Below, piece by piece: positions 11,585 through 26,988 of a stretch of 64,000 nucleotides of DNA. The notes beneath the pieces were generated by a model. That model worked only from the letters and a program-made list of their open reading frames with translations, was not told where the DNA came from and did no database searches. Source of the stretch: Litchfieldia salsa (GTDB taxonomy: Bacteria > Bacillota > Bacilli > Bacillales > Bacillaceae_L); the NCBI RefSeq assembly GCF_900104555.1, contig NZ_FNJU01000002.1, forward strand, positions 124,001 to 188,000, in the 5' to 3' direction. Position 1 is the stretch's first letter. Every line of letters starts with the position of its first letter. The position numbers and the translations under genes are program-made.

Positions 11585-11621
11585 AAAAAAAGGTAATAAG
11601 CACAACAGCTCATTACCTTTT
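11585..11621 (-). terminator. Intrinsic terminator after the Ca2+ ATPase gene
   Basis: On the minus strand AAGGTAATGAGC and GCTTATTACCTT form a near-perfect stem around a short TGTTGT loop, followed by a T run. It starts about 19 bases beyond the ATPase stop codon. Confidence 0.88.
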
Positions 11622-11639
11622 GGATTATAACATATCTTA

Positions 11640-14315
11640 TTATTTTTTTCTCGATAATAGTGACCCTGCAAGTAAAAAAGTAGGTAATGCAGCTAATCCG
11701 ATGATTAATAACCAATCTCTTGGATCAATAAACTGTGTATGGAAAATTGGTTGTAATGGTGGATAATAAATAACAACTAACATTAACAACAAGGACGAAA
11801 TGACTGCCCATACTAGATACATGTTCTGGAATGGGTTGCGATGAAACACTGAACGTTCACTTCGACAATCAAACACGTGAATTAATTGTGCTAATACAAG
11901 TGTTGAAAAAGCAATAGTTTGTGCATATCCTAAGTTATTTGGGTCACGGTGGTATACAATCATAAATGCAATAAGAGTTGCAATACCAATTAAGAAACCA
12001 CGACTAATTACTTTCCATCCTAGCCCTCTAGCAAATACACCTTCTTTAGGACTTCGAGGATTTCGCTTCATTACATTATCTTCCGCCTGATCAAGTCCCA
12101 ATGCCATTGCAGGCAAACCATCTGTCACTAAGTTCACCCATAGAATTTGAATAGGTACCAAGGGAAGTGGAAGACCTAATAACATCGCAAATAACATGAC
12201 CAATATTTCACCAACGTTAGATGCTAATAAATAACGTATAAATTTTCGAATGTTTTCGTATATATTTCTTCCTTCTTTAATCGCTGACTTAATGGTCGCA
12301 AAATTATCATCAAGTAAAACTAAGGATGAAGCCTCTTTTGCAACATCTGTGCCTGTAATTCCCATAGCAATTCCAATATCAGCAGCTTTAATCGCAGGCG
12401 CATCGTTAACACCATCACCTGTCATCGCAACAATATGTCCATTTTTCTGGAATGCTTTTACTATTTTAAGTTTGTGTTCAGGTGAAACTCGAGCAAAGAC
12501 ATATACATCATCAACGATATCCTCTAATTCTTCTACTGTCATAGAAGATAGTGCATAACCGTCTAAAACTTTCCCTCCACGAGGTAAGATGCCTAACTGT
12601 GTGGCGATAGCCTTTGCAGTAATAACATGATCACCAGTAATCATGACCGTTTTAATCCCAGCATCCTTACATTCCTTGACTGCTAGTTTAACCTCAGGTC
12701 TTGGTGGATCAATCATCCCTTGTAATCCTATAAAAGTAAGATCCTTTTCCACCTCAAACTCAGAACCAATCTGTTTGTTTTCTGGTAGTGGTTTAAAAGC
12801 GACTGCAATGGTTCTAAGTGCACCGGAGGCTAGCTTCTCAATCGCCTCTTTGACATTAGATTTATATTTTTCAGTTAAGTATTGCTGCTTATTTTCCCAT
12901 AAAATTGATTCACTGTTATTCAACAATACATCAGGTGCACCCTTTGTGATGACATATCTGTTGCCCACATTGTCTTTTACAATGACACTCATCATCTTCC
13001 TTGAGGAATCAAATGGAAATTCATGTTCAATCTTAAACTGAGATGCTAGCTGTTCTTTACTTAATCCTGCTTTTAGACTTGCAACTAATAGTGCGCCTTC
13101 TGTTGGATCTCCGTCAATGACATACTCTTTATCCTTTATTAATAGCTGTGCATTATTACAAAGAGATCCAAATGTTAACAATTGATGTAGTGACTTTATT
13201 TGCTTTGGGTCTACTTCATCTTCTTCCTTGTAAAAACCACCTTGAGGTTCATAACCGGTACCACCAACTTGCCAGGTTTCCCCCCCAGACCATAGATGAG
13301 TAACCGTCATTTTATTTTGAGTCATTGTACCTGTTTTATCTGAACAAATAACAGAAGCACATCCTAATGTTTCAACCGCTGGAAGCTTACGAACAATTGA
13401 CTTTTTCTTAATCATTCGTTGGACGCCAAGTGATAAAGCAACCGTTACAATTGCCGGTAAACCTTCAGGAATTGCTGCTACCGCAAGTGAAACACCCGCT
13501 AAAAACATTTCATAAATTTCATGACCTTGTATAACTCCAACAACAACAACAAGTAAAGTTAGTAATAATGCTACTACTATTAATATTTTTCCAAGCTGTT
13601 CTAGTTTCCTCTGTAGCGGTGTAATCATCGTTTCTGCTGATTGTAGAAGATCTGCGATTTGACCCATTGCAGTATCCATTCCAGTACCTACAACAATCCC
13701 GATTCCACTTCCTCTTGTAACCATCGTACCCATAAATGCCATATTCTCTTGGTCTCCAAGAGAAATATTTTCACTATGTATTGGCTGTACCTTCTTGGAA
13801 ACTGGTAAAGATTCACCTGTTAGAGCAGACTCTTCAATTTCAAGACTCTTTGTTTCTACGATTCTCAAATCCGCACCGATGCGGTCTCCACTAGCAAACT
13901 TAATTAAATCTCCAATCACTAGTTCCTTTGACGCGATTTTAACCCACTGATTGTTTCTTAACACATTTACTTGAGGAGCTGATAATTCCTTTAGTGCATG
14001 TAAGGATTTTTCTGCCTTTCTTTCTTGAAAGTATCCTAAGAAGCCATTAATTAAGACAATTGCAATAATCGCTATTGCATCGATATACTCTCCCAATAAA
14101 CCAGAAATTAACGTAGCAGCAAGCAAAACAACTACCATAAAATCCTTAAACTGTTCTAGAAACACCAATAATGCTGAAGGTCGTTCAGCCTCCTTTAATT
14201 CATTAAAGCCGTATTGTTTTTGTCTTTCTCTCACAGCTTTATCTGATAAACCTGTTTGAATATCAGTATTCATTGTTTCTTCTACCTTATCAGTCTCCAT
14301 CTGATACCAGTTCAT
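11640..14315 (-). CDS. yloB: P-type (type IIA) Ca2+-transporting ATPase
   Basis: This is a membrane ATPase of the SERCA-like class that exports Ca2+. B. subtilis YloB, 890 residues, is expressed in sporulation and affects germination. The 891-residue product contains the phosphatase TGES, the phosphorylation site CSDKTGTMTQNK, the ATP-site KGAPDVLL, and the hinge TGDGVNDAPAIKAADIG. Helices M4-M6 carry the IPEGLP and NVGEI motifs of the calcium sites. The open frame begins at a GTG at 14330 that overlaps the ribosome site. I chose the ATG at 14315, which gives MNWYQMETD and matches the family N-terminus, with GAGGAG 14 bases upstream. It is transcribed divergently from rqcH. Confidence 0.95.
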   Translation of the reverse strand: MNWYQMETDKVEETMNTDIQTGLSDKAVRERQKQYGFNELKEAERPSALLVFLEQFKDFMVVVLLAATLISGLLGEYIDAIAIIAIVLINGFLGYFQERKAEKSLHALKELSAPQVNVLRNNQWVKIASKELVIGDLIKFASGDRIGADLRIVETKSLEIEESALTGESLPVSKKVQPIHSENISLGDQENMAFMGTMVTRGSGIGIVVGTGMDTAMGQIADLLQSAETMITPLQRKLEQLGKILIVVALLLTLLVVVVGVIQGHEIYEMFLAGVSLAVAAIPEGLPAIVTVALSLGVQRMIKKKSIVRKLPAVETLGCASVICSDKTGTMTQNKMTVTHLWSGGETWQVGGTGYEPQGGFYKEEDEVDPKQIKSLHQLLTFGSLCNNAQLLIKDKEYVIDGDPTEGALLVASLKAGLSKEQLASQFKIEHEFPFDSSRKMMSVIVKDNVGNRYVITKGAPDVLLNNSESILWENKQQYLTEKYKSNVKEAIEKLASGALRTIAVAFKPLPENKQIGSEFEVEKDLTFIGLQGMIDPPRPEVKLAVKECKDAGIKTVMITGDHVITAKAIATQLGILPRGGKVLDGYALSSMTVEELEDIVDDVYVFARVSPEHKLKIVKAFQKNGHIVAMTGDGVNDAPAIKAADIGIAMGITGTDVAKEASSLVLLDDNFATIKSAIKEGRNIYENIRKFIRYLLASNVGEILVMLFAMLLGLPLPLVPIQILWVNLVTDGLPAMALGLDQAEDNVMKRNPRSPKEGVFARGLGWKVISRGFLIGIATLIAFMIVYHRDPNNLGYAQTIAFSTLVLAQLIHVFDCRSERSVFHRNPFQNMYLVWAVISSLLLMLVVIYYPPLQPIFHTQFIDPRDWLLIIGLAALPTFLLAGSLLSRKK

Positions 14316-14412
14316 CCGATCATCACACACTCCTCGCTCATAAATCTACATGGGAATTTCTTATTTAAATAAAGCAAAGTAAACAAAAAATAGATTGTTC
14401 ATTGAAAGCTTA

Positions 14413-14441
14413 TTCAGCCTCGTCCCAAAAAATGCTATACT
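14413..14441 (+). promoter_or_regulatory. Candidate sigma-A promoter for rqcH
   Basis: A TTCAGC -35-like hexamer (14413-14418) and a TATACT -10 (14436-14441) are separated by 17 bases, and the -10 is preceded by TGC, an extended -10. The -35 is weak. If used, the whole structured repeat at 14466-14675 would lie in the 5' untranslated region of rqcH. Confidence 0.45.
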
Positions 14442-14465
14442 TTTGAAAGGATGTCTTAACCAAAG

Positions 14466-14675
14466 GCGGTTTTGTATAAATTGTTGCTTTTAAACCCGCA
14501 GGCTGAATACACTCCGCGTCCGGCGGGTGACCAGTGAGCCTCCTCGTCGCAAATGCTCCTGTGGGGTCTCACTTTGGTCACTGGTCCCGCAGGAGTCTAC
14601 GTGTATTGAGCCTGCTTAGAATTACCATTTCAATGTTTTAAGTCTAAAACAACAATAAACTTTAAGGAAAACCGC
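14466..14675. repeat. Structured intergenic repeat, family B, copy 1
   Basis: This is a 210-base element in the 400-base yloB/rqcH divergent gap, otherwise without genes. Its ends are inverted repeats (GCGGTTTT ... AAAACCGC, extending to about 33 bases). A second stem is GCAGGCTGAATACAC with GTGTATTGAGCCTGC. An inner perfect stem is GACCAGTGA with TCACTGGTC. The core has TGAGCCTCCTCG, CTCCTGTGGGGTCTCA and CCCGCAGGAGTC. A second copy lies at 32467-32658. No protein is encoded. Confidence 0.85.
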
Positions 14676-14715
14676 GTAACCAAATTACTAGAAAATAGAA
14701 AAGGGTGCTTAACTC

Positions 14716-16425
14716 ATGGCCTTCGATGGCATTTTTACACACGCAGTCACAAACGAACTGAAAACAGCTTTAATTTCAGGGAGAATTTCAAAAATACATC
14801 AACCATATAAACAAGAATTAGTACTACAGATTCGCGCACAAGGAAAAAATCACAAATTATTTATTTCTGCACATTCAAGTTACGCGAGAATTCATTTAAC
14901 AAATGAAAACTATGAAAACCCAAGTGAACCACCAATGTTTTGCATGTTATTAAGAAAGCATTTAGAAGGTGGGATGATTGAAAATATAGAACAAATGGAG
15001 CTTGATCGAATTATTGTTTTTACGATAAAAAGTCGCAATGAAATTGGTGATGAATCCTATAAACAGTTAATTGTTGAGATTATGGGAAGACATAGCAACA
15101 TTATTCTCGTTGATAAGGATAAACAAGTAATTTTAGATAGTATTAAACATGTTTCACCAGCGGTTAATCGACACCGTACCATAATGCCTGGACAAGGGTA
15201 TGTAGCACCACCTATCCAACAAAAAGTAAATCCATTAAGTATAGGTGAAGAAGACATTTTAAGGAAAATAAATTTTAATGCCGGAAAAGTCGATCAGCAA
15301 ATCGTTGAACAATTTGCAGGGATCTCTCCACTATTTTCCAAAGAAGTAATTTTTAGAGCTGGGTTAGTTAACCGTACGACTTTACCGAGTGCCTTCCTAT
15401 CACTCATAAACCTAATTAATCAAAAAGAATATACGCCATTAGTAATTGTAAGTCCGAAAAAGGAATATTATTATATGATAGATTTACAACATATTGATGG
15501 AGATAGGAAAGTATTTTCAACTTTGAGTGAAATGTTAGATCGTTTTTATTATGGGAAAGCTGAACGTGATCGAGTTAAACAGCAAGGAAATGATCTTGAA
15601 CGATTTATTTCAAACGAGCGAAACAAGAATATAAAGAAAATTGTTAAGTTAAAGAAAACATTAGATGATGCAGGAAAAGCTGATCGATATAAATTGTTTG
15701 GAGAGTTAGTTACTGCAAATATGTATAGTATTGTTAGAGGTTCAAAGGAAATAGAGGTCGTTAATTATTATACAGAAGATCAAGAAACGATTCTCATTCC
15801 TTTAAATCCACAGAAATCCGCTTCTGATAATGCGCAACAGTTTTTTCAAAAATATCAAAAAGCAAAAAACTCAATTTCAATTGTAGAGGACCAAATTAAA
15901 AAAACAGAGGAAGAAATTTCCTATTTCGACACTCTTTATCAACAGATTGAATCTGCTTCGCCTAAAGATTTGCAGGAAATTAGAGAAGAATTAATTGAAG
16001 AAGGCTATTTAAGAAGTAGACAACAAAAAAACAAAAAACAACCAAAGCCTCAAAAGCCGGTACTTGAGAAATACACATCGAGTGATGGTACAGATATACT
16101 TGTTGGTAAAAATAATAAACAAAATGAATTTCTGACCAACAAACTAGCTGCTCGTGACGACATATGGCTACATACTAAAGATATACCAGGGTCACATGTC
16201 GTAATTAAAAGCAAAGAACCCTCAGATGAAACCATTCTAGAGGCTGCTAATTTAGCTGCTTATTTCAGTAAGGCCAAACATTCAGCTTCAGTGCCGGTTG
16301 ATTACACACTAATTAGACACGTAAAAAAACCAAACGGCTCTAAACCTGGTTATGTGATTTATGACAACCAAAATACTGTCTATGTAACACCAAATGAAGA
16401 CTTAGTATTAAAGTTAAGAAAATAA
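14716..16425 (+). CDS. rqcH: RqcH, NFACT-family ribosome quality control factor
   Basis: RqcH binds stalled 50S-peptidyl-tRNA and recruits tRNA-Ala to add C-terminal Ala tails for degradation. It is often annotated as fibronectin-binding protein (YloA). The 569 residues comprise NFACT-N, helix-hairpin-helix and coiled-coil middle domains, and an NFACT-R (DUF814) domain from about residue 450 ([19 protein letters not shown]). The functionally essential Asp-Arg pair falls exactly at residues 97-98 (MELDRII), as in B. subtilis. The gene is on the plus strand, alone, after a structured repeat, and ends at a shared terminator with pyrE. Confidence 0.96.
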   Translation: MAFDGIFTHAVTNELKTALISGRISKIHQPYKQELVLQIRAQGKNHKLFISAHSSYARIHLTNENYENPSEPPMFCMLLRKHLEGGMIENIEQMELDRIIVFTIKSRNEIGDESYKQLIVEIMGRHSNIILVDKDKQVILDSIKHVSPAVNRHRTIMPGQGYVAPPIQQKVNPLSIGEEDILRKINFNAGKVDQQIVEQFAGISPLFSKEVIFRAGLVNRTTLPSAFLSLINLINQKEYTPLVIVSPKKEYYYMIDLQHIDGDRKVFSTLSEMLDRFYYGKAERDRVKQQGNDLERFISNERNKNIKKIVKLKKTLDDAGKADRYKLFGELVTANMYSIVRGSKEIEVVNYYTEDQETILIPLNPQKSASDNAQQFFQKYQKAKNSISIVEDQIKKTEEEISYFDTLYQQIESASPKDLQEIREELIEEGYLRSRQQKNKKQPKPQKPVLEKYTSSDGTDILVGKNNKQNEFLTNKLAARDDIWLHTKDIPGSHVVIKSKEPSDETILEAANLAAYFSKAKHSASVPVDYTLIRHVKKPNGSKPGYVIYDNQNTVYVTPNEDLVLKLRK

Positions 16426-16429
16426 ATGA

Positions 16430-16461
16430 CAAAGAGGGTGACAACAACGTTACCCTCTTTG
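16430..16461. terminator. Bidirectional terminator between rqcH and pyrE
   Basis: The stem CAAAGAGGGT with ACCCTCTTTG encloses a 12-base loop. It lies 4 bases after the rqcH stop and 10 bases beyond the pyrE stop, so convergent transcripts could both end here. The T tracts are short on both sides. Confidence 0.65.
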
Positions 16462-16471
16462 CATGTACATA

Positions 16472-17097
16472 TTATTTTACAGTTAACCACTCTGAAGGGT
16501 TTGCTTTCCAGTTATTTAAGCTTTCGATATCATTACTTGATATCATCTTCTTTTCAACTGCTACTTCCACAAGTGTTGAGTAATCACTTAACGAAACAGC
16601 TTTCACTTCTGCCTCTGAGAGCTTCTTTGTTCCTGCTTCTAATTGATAAGAAAAAATAGCTACAACTCCAAGCACTTCACAGCCAGCGTCCCTTAGTGCT
16701 TTCACAGCCGTTATTGCACTTCCTCCTGTTGAGATTAAATCCTCAACCACGACAACCTTTTGGCCTTGTTCTACTTTTCCTTCTATTTGGTTACCTTTAC
16801 CATGCTCCTTTGCTTTACTACGCACATAGCACATTGGTAAGTTTAATAGATCACTAACCCAAGCAGCATGAGGTATTCCCGCTGTCGCAGTACCTGCGAT
16901 TAGTTGGGCATCTGAGAAATTCGTTTGAATTAATGAGGCTAATCCTTCTGCTATATCCTTTCTTACTTGGGGATATGACATTGTTAAGCGATTGTCACAA
17001 TAGATAGGAGATTTAATCCCTGAAGACCATGTGAAAGGGTCATTAGGCTTTAGAAAGACTGCACCTATTTCTAATAGATGACTTGCTATTTTTTTAC

Positions 17098-17101
<4 letters not shown>
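16472..17101 (-). CDS. pyrE: Orotate phosphoribosyltransferase
   Basis: The enzyme converts orotate and PRPP to orotidine 5'-phosphate. The 209 residues contain the PRPP motif [14 protein letters not shown] and the flexible-loop sequence [16 protein letters not shown]. The open frame begins at 17119. I use the ATG at 17101, which matches the B. subtilis N-terminus, overlaps the pyrF stop as ATGA and has an AAGGGG ribosome site. It is the last gene of the pyr operon. Confidence 0.96.
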
Positions 17102-19499
<2,398 letters not shown>

Positions 19500-19503
<4 letters not shown>

Positions 19504-22500
19504 GAGAATGTCACCTCACGAGCTTTCACAATTTTAGGCATTGCTTCACTAGAAAATGTCATAGATTCTAATACTCCTAGAATTGCTTTTGCTGTATCTA
19601 ATGAAGTTAAACATGCTACACCATTCTCCACAGATTCACGACGAATTTTAAATCCATCTCTGAGTGGCTGCTTTCCTCTTGTTAACGTATTGATGACGAA
19701 TTGAGCTTCACCTTGACGAATTACATCTATTAAGTTCTTTTCCTCTGAGCCAATTTTATTAACAACTGTTACTGGAATATTTGCTTGTTCAATCAAGCTT
19801 GCAGTTCCACTTGTAGCTAAGATCTTATACCCAATTGCATAAAATCTGTTTGCAATATCTAAGGCCTCTTCTTTATCCTTATCAGCGATTGTCATTAACA
19901 CTGAGCCATGAGTCGAAATTTTTGTGCCCGCTGCAACAAGACCTTTGTATAAGGCTTTTTCAAGTGTAGAATCTTTCCCCATTACTTCACCAGTTGATTT
20001 CATTTCTGGTCCAAGAGAGATGTCCACTCTTCTAAGTTTTGCGAATGAGAACACTGGAACTTTTACATAAACGCCTTCGCTTTCAGGGTGTAATCCTGTC
20101 GTAAAACCTAGTGTTTTTAGAGAAGTACCTAGGATAACTTTAGTTGCAAGATTAGCCATTGGCACTCCCGTAATCTTACTTAAAAATGGTACTGTTCGAC
20201 TTGAACGTGGATTTACCTCTAGTACATAAACAATTTCTTTGCTGATTACAAACTGGATATTGAGTAGACCTATAATTTTTAATCCCTTAGCAAGTGAGAT
20301 TGTATGATTAATAATTTGCTCTTTCACTTCATTTGATAGACTTTGTGGTGGATATACAGCAATTGAATCACCTGAATGGACACCTGCACGTTCAATATGT
20401 TCCATAATCCCAGGGATAAACACTGTTTCACCGTCACAGATTGCATCAACTTCTATTTCTTTACCAGTAAGGTAACGGTCAATTAATACTGGGTGCTGAG
20501 GATTAACCTTTACAGCATTTTCCATGTAATGTAATAATTCTTCTGTTTTATAAACGATTTCCATCGCTCTACCACCAAGTACATAAGACGGACGCACTAA
20601 AACTGGATATCCAATCGCTTCGGCAATCAGCACTGCTTGTTCAACCGATGTAGCAGTTTTGCCCTTTGGTTGCGGTACACCAAGTTGATTAATCGTTTGT
20701 TCAAACTTATCACGATTTTCGGCACGATCCATATCCTCTAGGGATGTACCTAAGATTTTCACCCCTCTTGCCGAAAGACCTTCTGCAAGATTAATTGCTG
20801 TTTGACCACCAAATTGAACGATAACTCCTTCAGGCTTTTCCATTTCAACAATATGCATAACATCTTCAAGTGTTAATGGTTCAAAATAAAGCTTATCAGA
20901 GATACTAAAATCAGTTGATACTGTTTCAGGGTTGTTATTGATAATAATGGCTTCATAACCCGCCTCTTTAATCGCCCATACTGAGTGAACAGTAGCATAA
21001 TCAAATTCAATACCTTGACCAATTCGAATTGGCCCAGAACCTAAAACAACAACACTTTTGCGGTCGGTAACAATTGATTCATTTTCATCCTCATAGGTTC
21101 CATAGAAATAAGCTGTTGATGACTCAAATTCTGCTGCACAAGTATCAACCATTTTGTAAACTGGAGTGATCTTTTCATCCATACGAATTTGATAAATTTC
21201 ATCCTCTGTCATTCCCCATAATTTTGCAATTATATAATCAGAGAACCCAATTTTCTTAGCTTTTATTAGTGATTCACTATCACCTTTGTTCTCTTTTAAC
21301 TCGGCTTCAAAGTTAATGATATTTTGAATTTTATGAAGGAAGAATAAATCGATTTGGCTCCATTCATGGATTCTTTCAATCGTTACTCCTCTTCTTACTG
21401 CCTCTGCAATATAGAATAGTCGTTCGTCACCAGCTTTACGAATTCTCTTTTCGATTATATCGTCTCCAAAAGTGGCTGCGTCCTTAAGTTCAAGGTGATA
21501 AACATCTGCTTCAAGTGAGCGAACTGCCTTCAATATTGATTCTTCAAAATTTCGCCCGATTGCCATGACTTCTCCTGTTGCCTTCATTTGCGTCCCTAAT
21601 TTTCTGTTAGCAGATTCGAACTTATCAAAAGGCCATCTCGGGATTTTTGTGACTACATAATCAAGTGCCGGCTCAAAGCATGCATAGGTTTTTCCTGTAA
21701 CAGGGTTGATCATTTCATCTAATGTAAGTCCAACTGCAATTTTTGCTGCTAGCTTAGCAATTGGGTATCCAGTTGCTTTTGAAGCAAGAGCAGATGAACG
21801 ACTTACACGTGGATTCACTTCAATAATATAATAGTTAAAGCTATGTGGATCTAATGCTAACTGAACATTACAACCACCTTCAATTTGAAGAGCGCGAATG
21901 ATTTTCAAGGATGTATTACGTAACATTTGATACTCACGGTCACTTAATGTTTGACTTGGCGCTGTTACAATCGAATCACCAGTATGAACTCCAACCGGAT
22001 CAAAGTTTTCCATATTACATACAACTATTGCATTATCGGCTGAGTCACGCATCACTTCATATTCGATTTCCTTGAAGCCTGCAATACTCTTTTCCAACAA
22101 ACACTGTGTTACTGGGCTATTTTTTAAACCGCTTGTCACGATTTCCTTTAAATCTTCATCATTATCACAAATTCCCCCACCAGTTCCTCCTAGTGTATAT
22201 GCAGGTCGGACAATTACTGGATAGCCAATTCTTTCAACAAAGGTATATGCTTCTTCTAATGTATGGATAATGTCACTGTCAGGAACTGGTTCGTTCAATT
22301 CATTCATCAAATTACGGAATAAGTCACGATCTTCAGCTTTTTCAATTGCAGATAATTTTGTTCCTAGGATTTCTACACCACACTCATCCAACACACCAGA
22401 GTTTGCTAATTCTACCGCTAAGTTGAGACCCGTTTGACCACCAAGTGTTGGCAGGATTGCATCAGGACGTTCTTTACGAATAATTCGACTTACAAATTCA

Positions 22501-22712
22501 AGATTTAATGGTTCAATATAGACCTTGTCTGCAATTTCTGTATCCGTCATGATTGTTGCAGGGTTTGAGTTTACCAGGATTACCTTATAGCCTTCTTCCT
22601 TTAACGCGATACATGCTTGTGTACCTGCATAGTCAAATTCAGCTGCTTGCCCAATTACAATTGGACCTGATCCAATTACTAGAATACTATTAATATCTAC
22701 GCGTTTTGGCAT
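19500..22712 (-). CDS. carB: Carbamoyl-phosphate synthase large subunit
   Basis: This subunit makes carbamoyl phosphate from ammonia (supplied by CarA), bicarbonate and two ATP. Its 1070 residues consist of two homologous ATP-grasp halves, starting [14 protein letters not shown] near residue 10 and [13 protein letters not shown] near residue 550, and a C-terminal regulatory MGS-like domain. This is the pyrimidine-specific pyrAB of Bacilli, repressed together with the operon. The start lies inside the last 16 bases of carA. Confidence 0.97.
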
Positions 22713-23796
22713 AATTTTTCCCCTGCTTTCTTCTTGTTAGTTTCAATCATCTGTAGAAACTCATTAAACAAACTGTTTGCATCTTCAGGTCCAGGTGAAG
22801 CCTCTGGATGATATTGAACCGTAAATGCTGGGAGTTCTTTGTGACGTAAACCTTCTACTGTTCCATCATTTAGTGCTATATGAGTTACTTCTAAATTTGT
22901 ATTCTTTAAGGATTCCTCGTTCACTGTGTAACCGTGATTCTGTGAGGTAATCGCAACCTTTCCAGTTGATAAGTCTTTAACTGGGTGATTTGACCCGCGA
23001 TGACCAAATTTTAACTTCTCTGTATCAGCACCATTTGCTAACGCGAACAACTGGTGTCCTAAACAAATTCCGAATAATGGAACTTTACCTAATACCCCGT
23101 TAATCATTTCAAGTGCTTGTGGCACACTCTTTGGGTCTCCAGGTCCATTACTTAACATGATTCCATCAGGACTTAACGAAAGAACCTCCTCGGCAGTGAC
23201 ATTATAAGGAACAACAATAACGTCACAATCTCTATTATTTAGCTCACGTAAAATCCCATGTTTCATTCCGTAGTCAACTAAGACCACTCGGTGTCCTCTA
23301 CCTGGACTTGGGTATGCACTTTTGGTTGATACTTTTTCTACTTGATTTGTTAACAAGTTGTGTCCCTTTAAGCGTGAAATTACCTCTTCAATGTTTGCAT
23401 CCATTCCACAAAAAGCACCTTTTAACGCGCCATGTTGACGAATAATTCTAGTTAATTTTCTTGTATCAATCCCCGCTAATCCAGGGATATTTTTTGATTT
23501 AAAATAATCATTTAAGGTGAATTGATTTCTAAAGTTTGAAGGATGATCACAAGCTTCTTTTACAATAAAACCACTAATAGCTGGATTAATTGATTCAAAA
23601 TCATCACGGTTAATTCCATAGTTTCCGATTAAAGGGTAAGTCAATGTAACGATTTGACCACAGTAAGATGGATCTGAAAGGATTTCTTGATAACCTGTCA
23701 TTCCTGTATTAAATACAACCTCACCAATTGTATTTTCTTCACTTCCAAAACCTTCACCAACAAATACTGTTCCATCTTCTAATACTAGTTGTCGTT

Positions 23797-23800
<4 letters not shown>
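22697..23800 (-). CDS. carA: Carbamoyl-phosphate synthase small (glutaminase) subunit
   Basis: This subunit hydrolyses glutamine and channels ammonia to CarB. The 367 residues have the class I glutaminase nucleophile [11 protein letters not shown], the catalytic His in [13 protein letters not shown], and the CarA signature [19 protein letters not shown]. The open frame begins at 23860, but the homologous start [10 protein letters not shown] is the ATG at 23800. It overlaps the pyrC stop as ATGA. Confidence 0.97.
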
Positions 23801-26006
<2,206 letters not shown>

Positions 26007-26060
26007 TCAAGTTTGGTAATATGCGCTACCGAGTGTGCTGATTCAATAAAGATTACTATA

Positions 26061-26099
26061 AAAAAACACCCTATCTTAATTAGCAGATAGGGTGTTTTT
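26061..26099 (-). terminator. pyrB attenuator terminator
   Basis: On the minus strand AACACCCTATCT and AGATAGGGTGTT form a perfect 12-bp stem followed by T residues, 79 bases before pyrB. The 5' arm can instead pair with AAGGGTGT just after the PyrR binding loop (plus 26147-26154), giving the expected antiterminator. Confidence 0.88.
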
Positions 26100-26155
26100 G
26101 TGTCTTGGTTAAAATTGGATAATAATATCCCTTTATGCCAAAACGACACCCTTAT

Positions 26156-26171
26156 AAGTCTCACAGGACTT
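26156..26171 (-). promoter_or_regulatory. PyrR binding loop of the pyrR-pyrB attenuator
   Basis: The minus strand reads AAGTCCTGTGAGACTT, a self-complementary stem-loop that fits the PyrR RNA consensus (ARUCCNGNGAGGYU) at nearly all positions. UMP-bound PyrR would stabilise this anti-antiterminator and cause termination at 26061-26099. Confidence 0.85.
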
Positions 26172-26216
26172 GTTTAAAAGGCTTTACTTTTTCAATTTTA
26201 TGTTATTACCTCAACA

Positions 26217-26232
26217 GAGTCTCACAGGACCT
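26217..26232 (-). promoter_or_regulatory. Second PyrR binding loop just after pyrR
   Basis: The minus strand reads AGGTCCTGTGAGACTC, the same consensus core as the copy 60 bases downstream, 8 bases after the pyrR stop codon. I see no separate terminator between the two loops. It may be the remnant of the pyrR-pyrP attenuator left after loss of pyrP, or an extra PyrR site for the same terminator. Confidence 0.7.
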
Positions 26233-26240
26233 ATTGGGGT

Positions 26241-26792
<552 letters not shown>

Positions 26793-26829
26793 TCATAAGT
26801 GTAACTTACCTACCATTTATCATGTAACA

Positions 26830-26863
26830 CAAAACCCCTCTTACGAAGGGTAAGAGGGGTTTT
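26830..26863 (-). terminator. pyrR leader attenuator terminator
   Basis: The stem AAAACCCCTCTTAC with GTAAGAGGGGTTTT has a 5-base loop and lies 47 bases before the pyrR start. It is the first attenuator of the operon, controlled by the binding loop at 26915-26930. Confidence 0.88.
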
Positions 26864-26914
26864 GGAAATGAAGGCATAATTCTCCCATGCGTCCATTATT
26901 CCGTTCCCTTCTCA

Positions 26915-26930
26915 GCCTCACGGGACTGTT
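26915..26930 (-). promoter_or_regulatory. PyrR binding loop in the pyr operon leader
   Basis: The minus strand contains CAGTCCCGTGAGGCTG, a stem-loop with the PyrR consensus AGTCCNGNGAGGCT intact. It sits between the promoter and the leader terminator, as in the first B. subtilis pyr attenuator. Confidence 0.85.
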
Positions 26931-26959
26931 CTTTAAAGGTTCTTATTATAACTTCATTA

Positions 26960-26988
26960 AGCATAATTCATCATGCGAAATTTGTCAA
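26960..26988 (-). promoter_or_regulatory. Sigma-A promoter of the pyr operon
   Basis: TTGACA (26988-26983) and TATGCT (26965-26960) are separated by 17 bases. The -35 overlaps the last codon and stop of rluD. Transcription would begin about 8 bases beyond the -10 and run through the leader attenuator. Confidence 0.85.

Noticed and set aside
12250-13041. Two plus-strand frames of about 100-130 residues
   Set aside because: Antisense to the Ca2+ ATPase gene, whose catalytic motifs are intact on the other strand.
14466-14675. Family B element as a simple terminator or insertion sequence
   Set aside because: It has no T tract after the outer stem and no transposase frame; the paired substitutions between copies fit a structured element better.
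16426-16659. 77-residue plus-strand frame after rqcH
   Set aside because: It is antisense to the end of pyrE and crosses the terminator; low-complexity Leu/Ser content typical of an opposite-strand shadow.
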